From assembly GCA_016932955.1 (NCBI GenBank), contig JAFGBV010000128.1, positions 1 through 25,702 of the forward strand: a DNA stretch of 25,702 bases. The letters are read 5' to 3'. Each line of letters opens with the position of its first letter. The first letter of the stretch is position 1. Shown here piece by piece: positions 25,422-25,702 of the stretch. Under the pieces are notes generated by a model. It did not search any database, had not been told where the DNA came from, and saw nothing but the letters and a program-made list of their open reading frames with translations. The stretch comes from Anaerolineales bacterium. Its GTDB lineage: Bacteria; Chloroflexota; Anaerolineae; Anaerolineales; UBA4823. The position numbers and the translations under genes are program-made.

Positions 25422-25702
25422 ATGTCCACGCTTACCCCAGAAGAGATTGAACGCGACCGTAATTTTCGCTTCAACTATATCATCAATGTATTGGATGGCG
25501 GTTTCTTTGGGCTAGCAATGGGATTTGCTTCGTTCACCGCGGTGATCCCGTTGTTCATCAGCACAATGACTGATTCGGCGATCCTGATTGGGCTGGCACC
25601 TGCCATGCATGTGATGGGCTGGCATTTCCCGCAGGTTTTCATGGCGCCGCATGTAGCGCGGCGCAAGCGCTATAAACCATTTGTGATCCTGATGACGATC
25701 CA
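25422..25702 (+). CDS. MFS transporter, N-terminal part (runs off the window)
   Basis: The open frame continues to the window end. The 93 visible residues are a short charged N-terminus (MSTLTPEEIERDRNFRFNY) followed by two hydrophobic helices (about 20-45, NVLDGGFFGLAMGFASFTAVIP, and about 55-75), ending with a basic loop (APHVARRKRYKPFVIL). The helix-loop-helix with a basic HVARRKRYKP loop after helix 2 fits the signature loop of major facilitator transporters, like those annotated as MFS in Chloroflexota. The substrate is unknown. There is no clear Shine-Dalgarno sequence before this ATG. It lies behind the second 35-base repeat and is divergent from the beta-helix protein gene. Confidence 0.65.
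   Translation, partial: MSTLTPEEIERDRNFRFNYIINVLDGGFFGLAMGFASFTAVIPLFISTMTDSAILIGLAPAMHVMGWHFPQVFMAPHVARRKRYKPFVILMTI

Overview
The window looks like chromosome from an anaerobic bacterium, most likely a member of Chloroflexota (Anaerolineae-like). This placement is an inference from gene content: an archaeal/eukaryotic-type prolyl-tRNA synthetase, a DHH-CBS-type tRNA nucleotidyltransferase, very large cyclase/STAND/TPR signalling proteins, a NuoE-NuoF fusion serving a formate dehydrogenase, and a secreted CSLREA/beta-helix protein. No rRNA, tRNA, CRISPR array, phage gene or transposase was seen. No gap between genes exceeds about 180 bases.

Layout. (1) 1-234: a nitroreductase cut short after about 58 codons. 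(2) 324-3242: a class III adenylate cyclase fused to an NB-ARC-like (STAND) ATPase and TPR repeats. (3) 3364-5145: a family 2 glycoside hydrolase. (4) 5300-6028: an unknown four-helix membrane protein. (5) 9576-6077, minus strand: a housekeeping operon of a 69-residue unknown protein, a MazG-like pyrophosphohydrolase, a LOG-family protein (overlapping the previous gene by ATGA), ProRS and a HEAT-repeat (AlkD-like) protein. (6) 9671-16641, plus strand, divergent from the previous block: tRNA nucleotidyltransferase, GNAT acetyltransferase and, overlapping it by ATGA, a GGDEF-ATPase-STAND-TPR protein of 1239 residues. (7) 16712-22586: a formate dehydrogenase operon of fdhD, a fused nuoE-nuoF-like beta subunit, fdhA and a ferritin-like protein, closed by a very strong hairpin. 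(8) 25244-22650, minus strand: a secreted right-handed beta-helix protein. (9) 25422 to the end: the start of an MFS transporter.

The main result is that fdhA is one gene of 936 codons with an in-frame TGA at 20401-20403, read as selenocysteine. The context is Cys-Ala-Arg-Leu-Sec-His, and a SECIS-like hairpin follows immediately. A plain ORF caller splits the gene in two. A CRP/FNR-type palindrome lies in front of fdhD, which fits anaerobic or cAMP-type control of the operon.

Two further points deserve attention. The window holds two large STAND-TPR proteins with the same core (LTxFVGRxxEI, then LTLTGxGGxGKTRL) but different second-messenger enzymes at the N-terminus: an adenylate cyclase with all canonical catalytic residues, and a GGDEF domain with an intact active site and I-site. 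Separately, a 35-base element occurs twice (34/35 identical), 20 kb apart. Each copy ends 16-17 bases before a -10-like hexamer in front of a membrane-protein gene, which suggests a shared operator or unusual promoter module.
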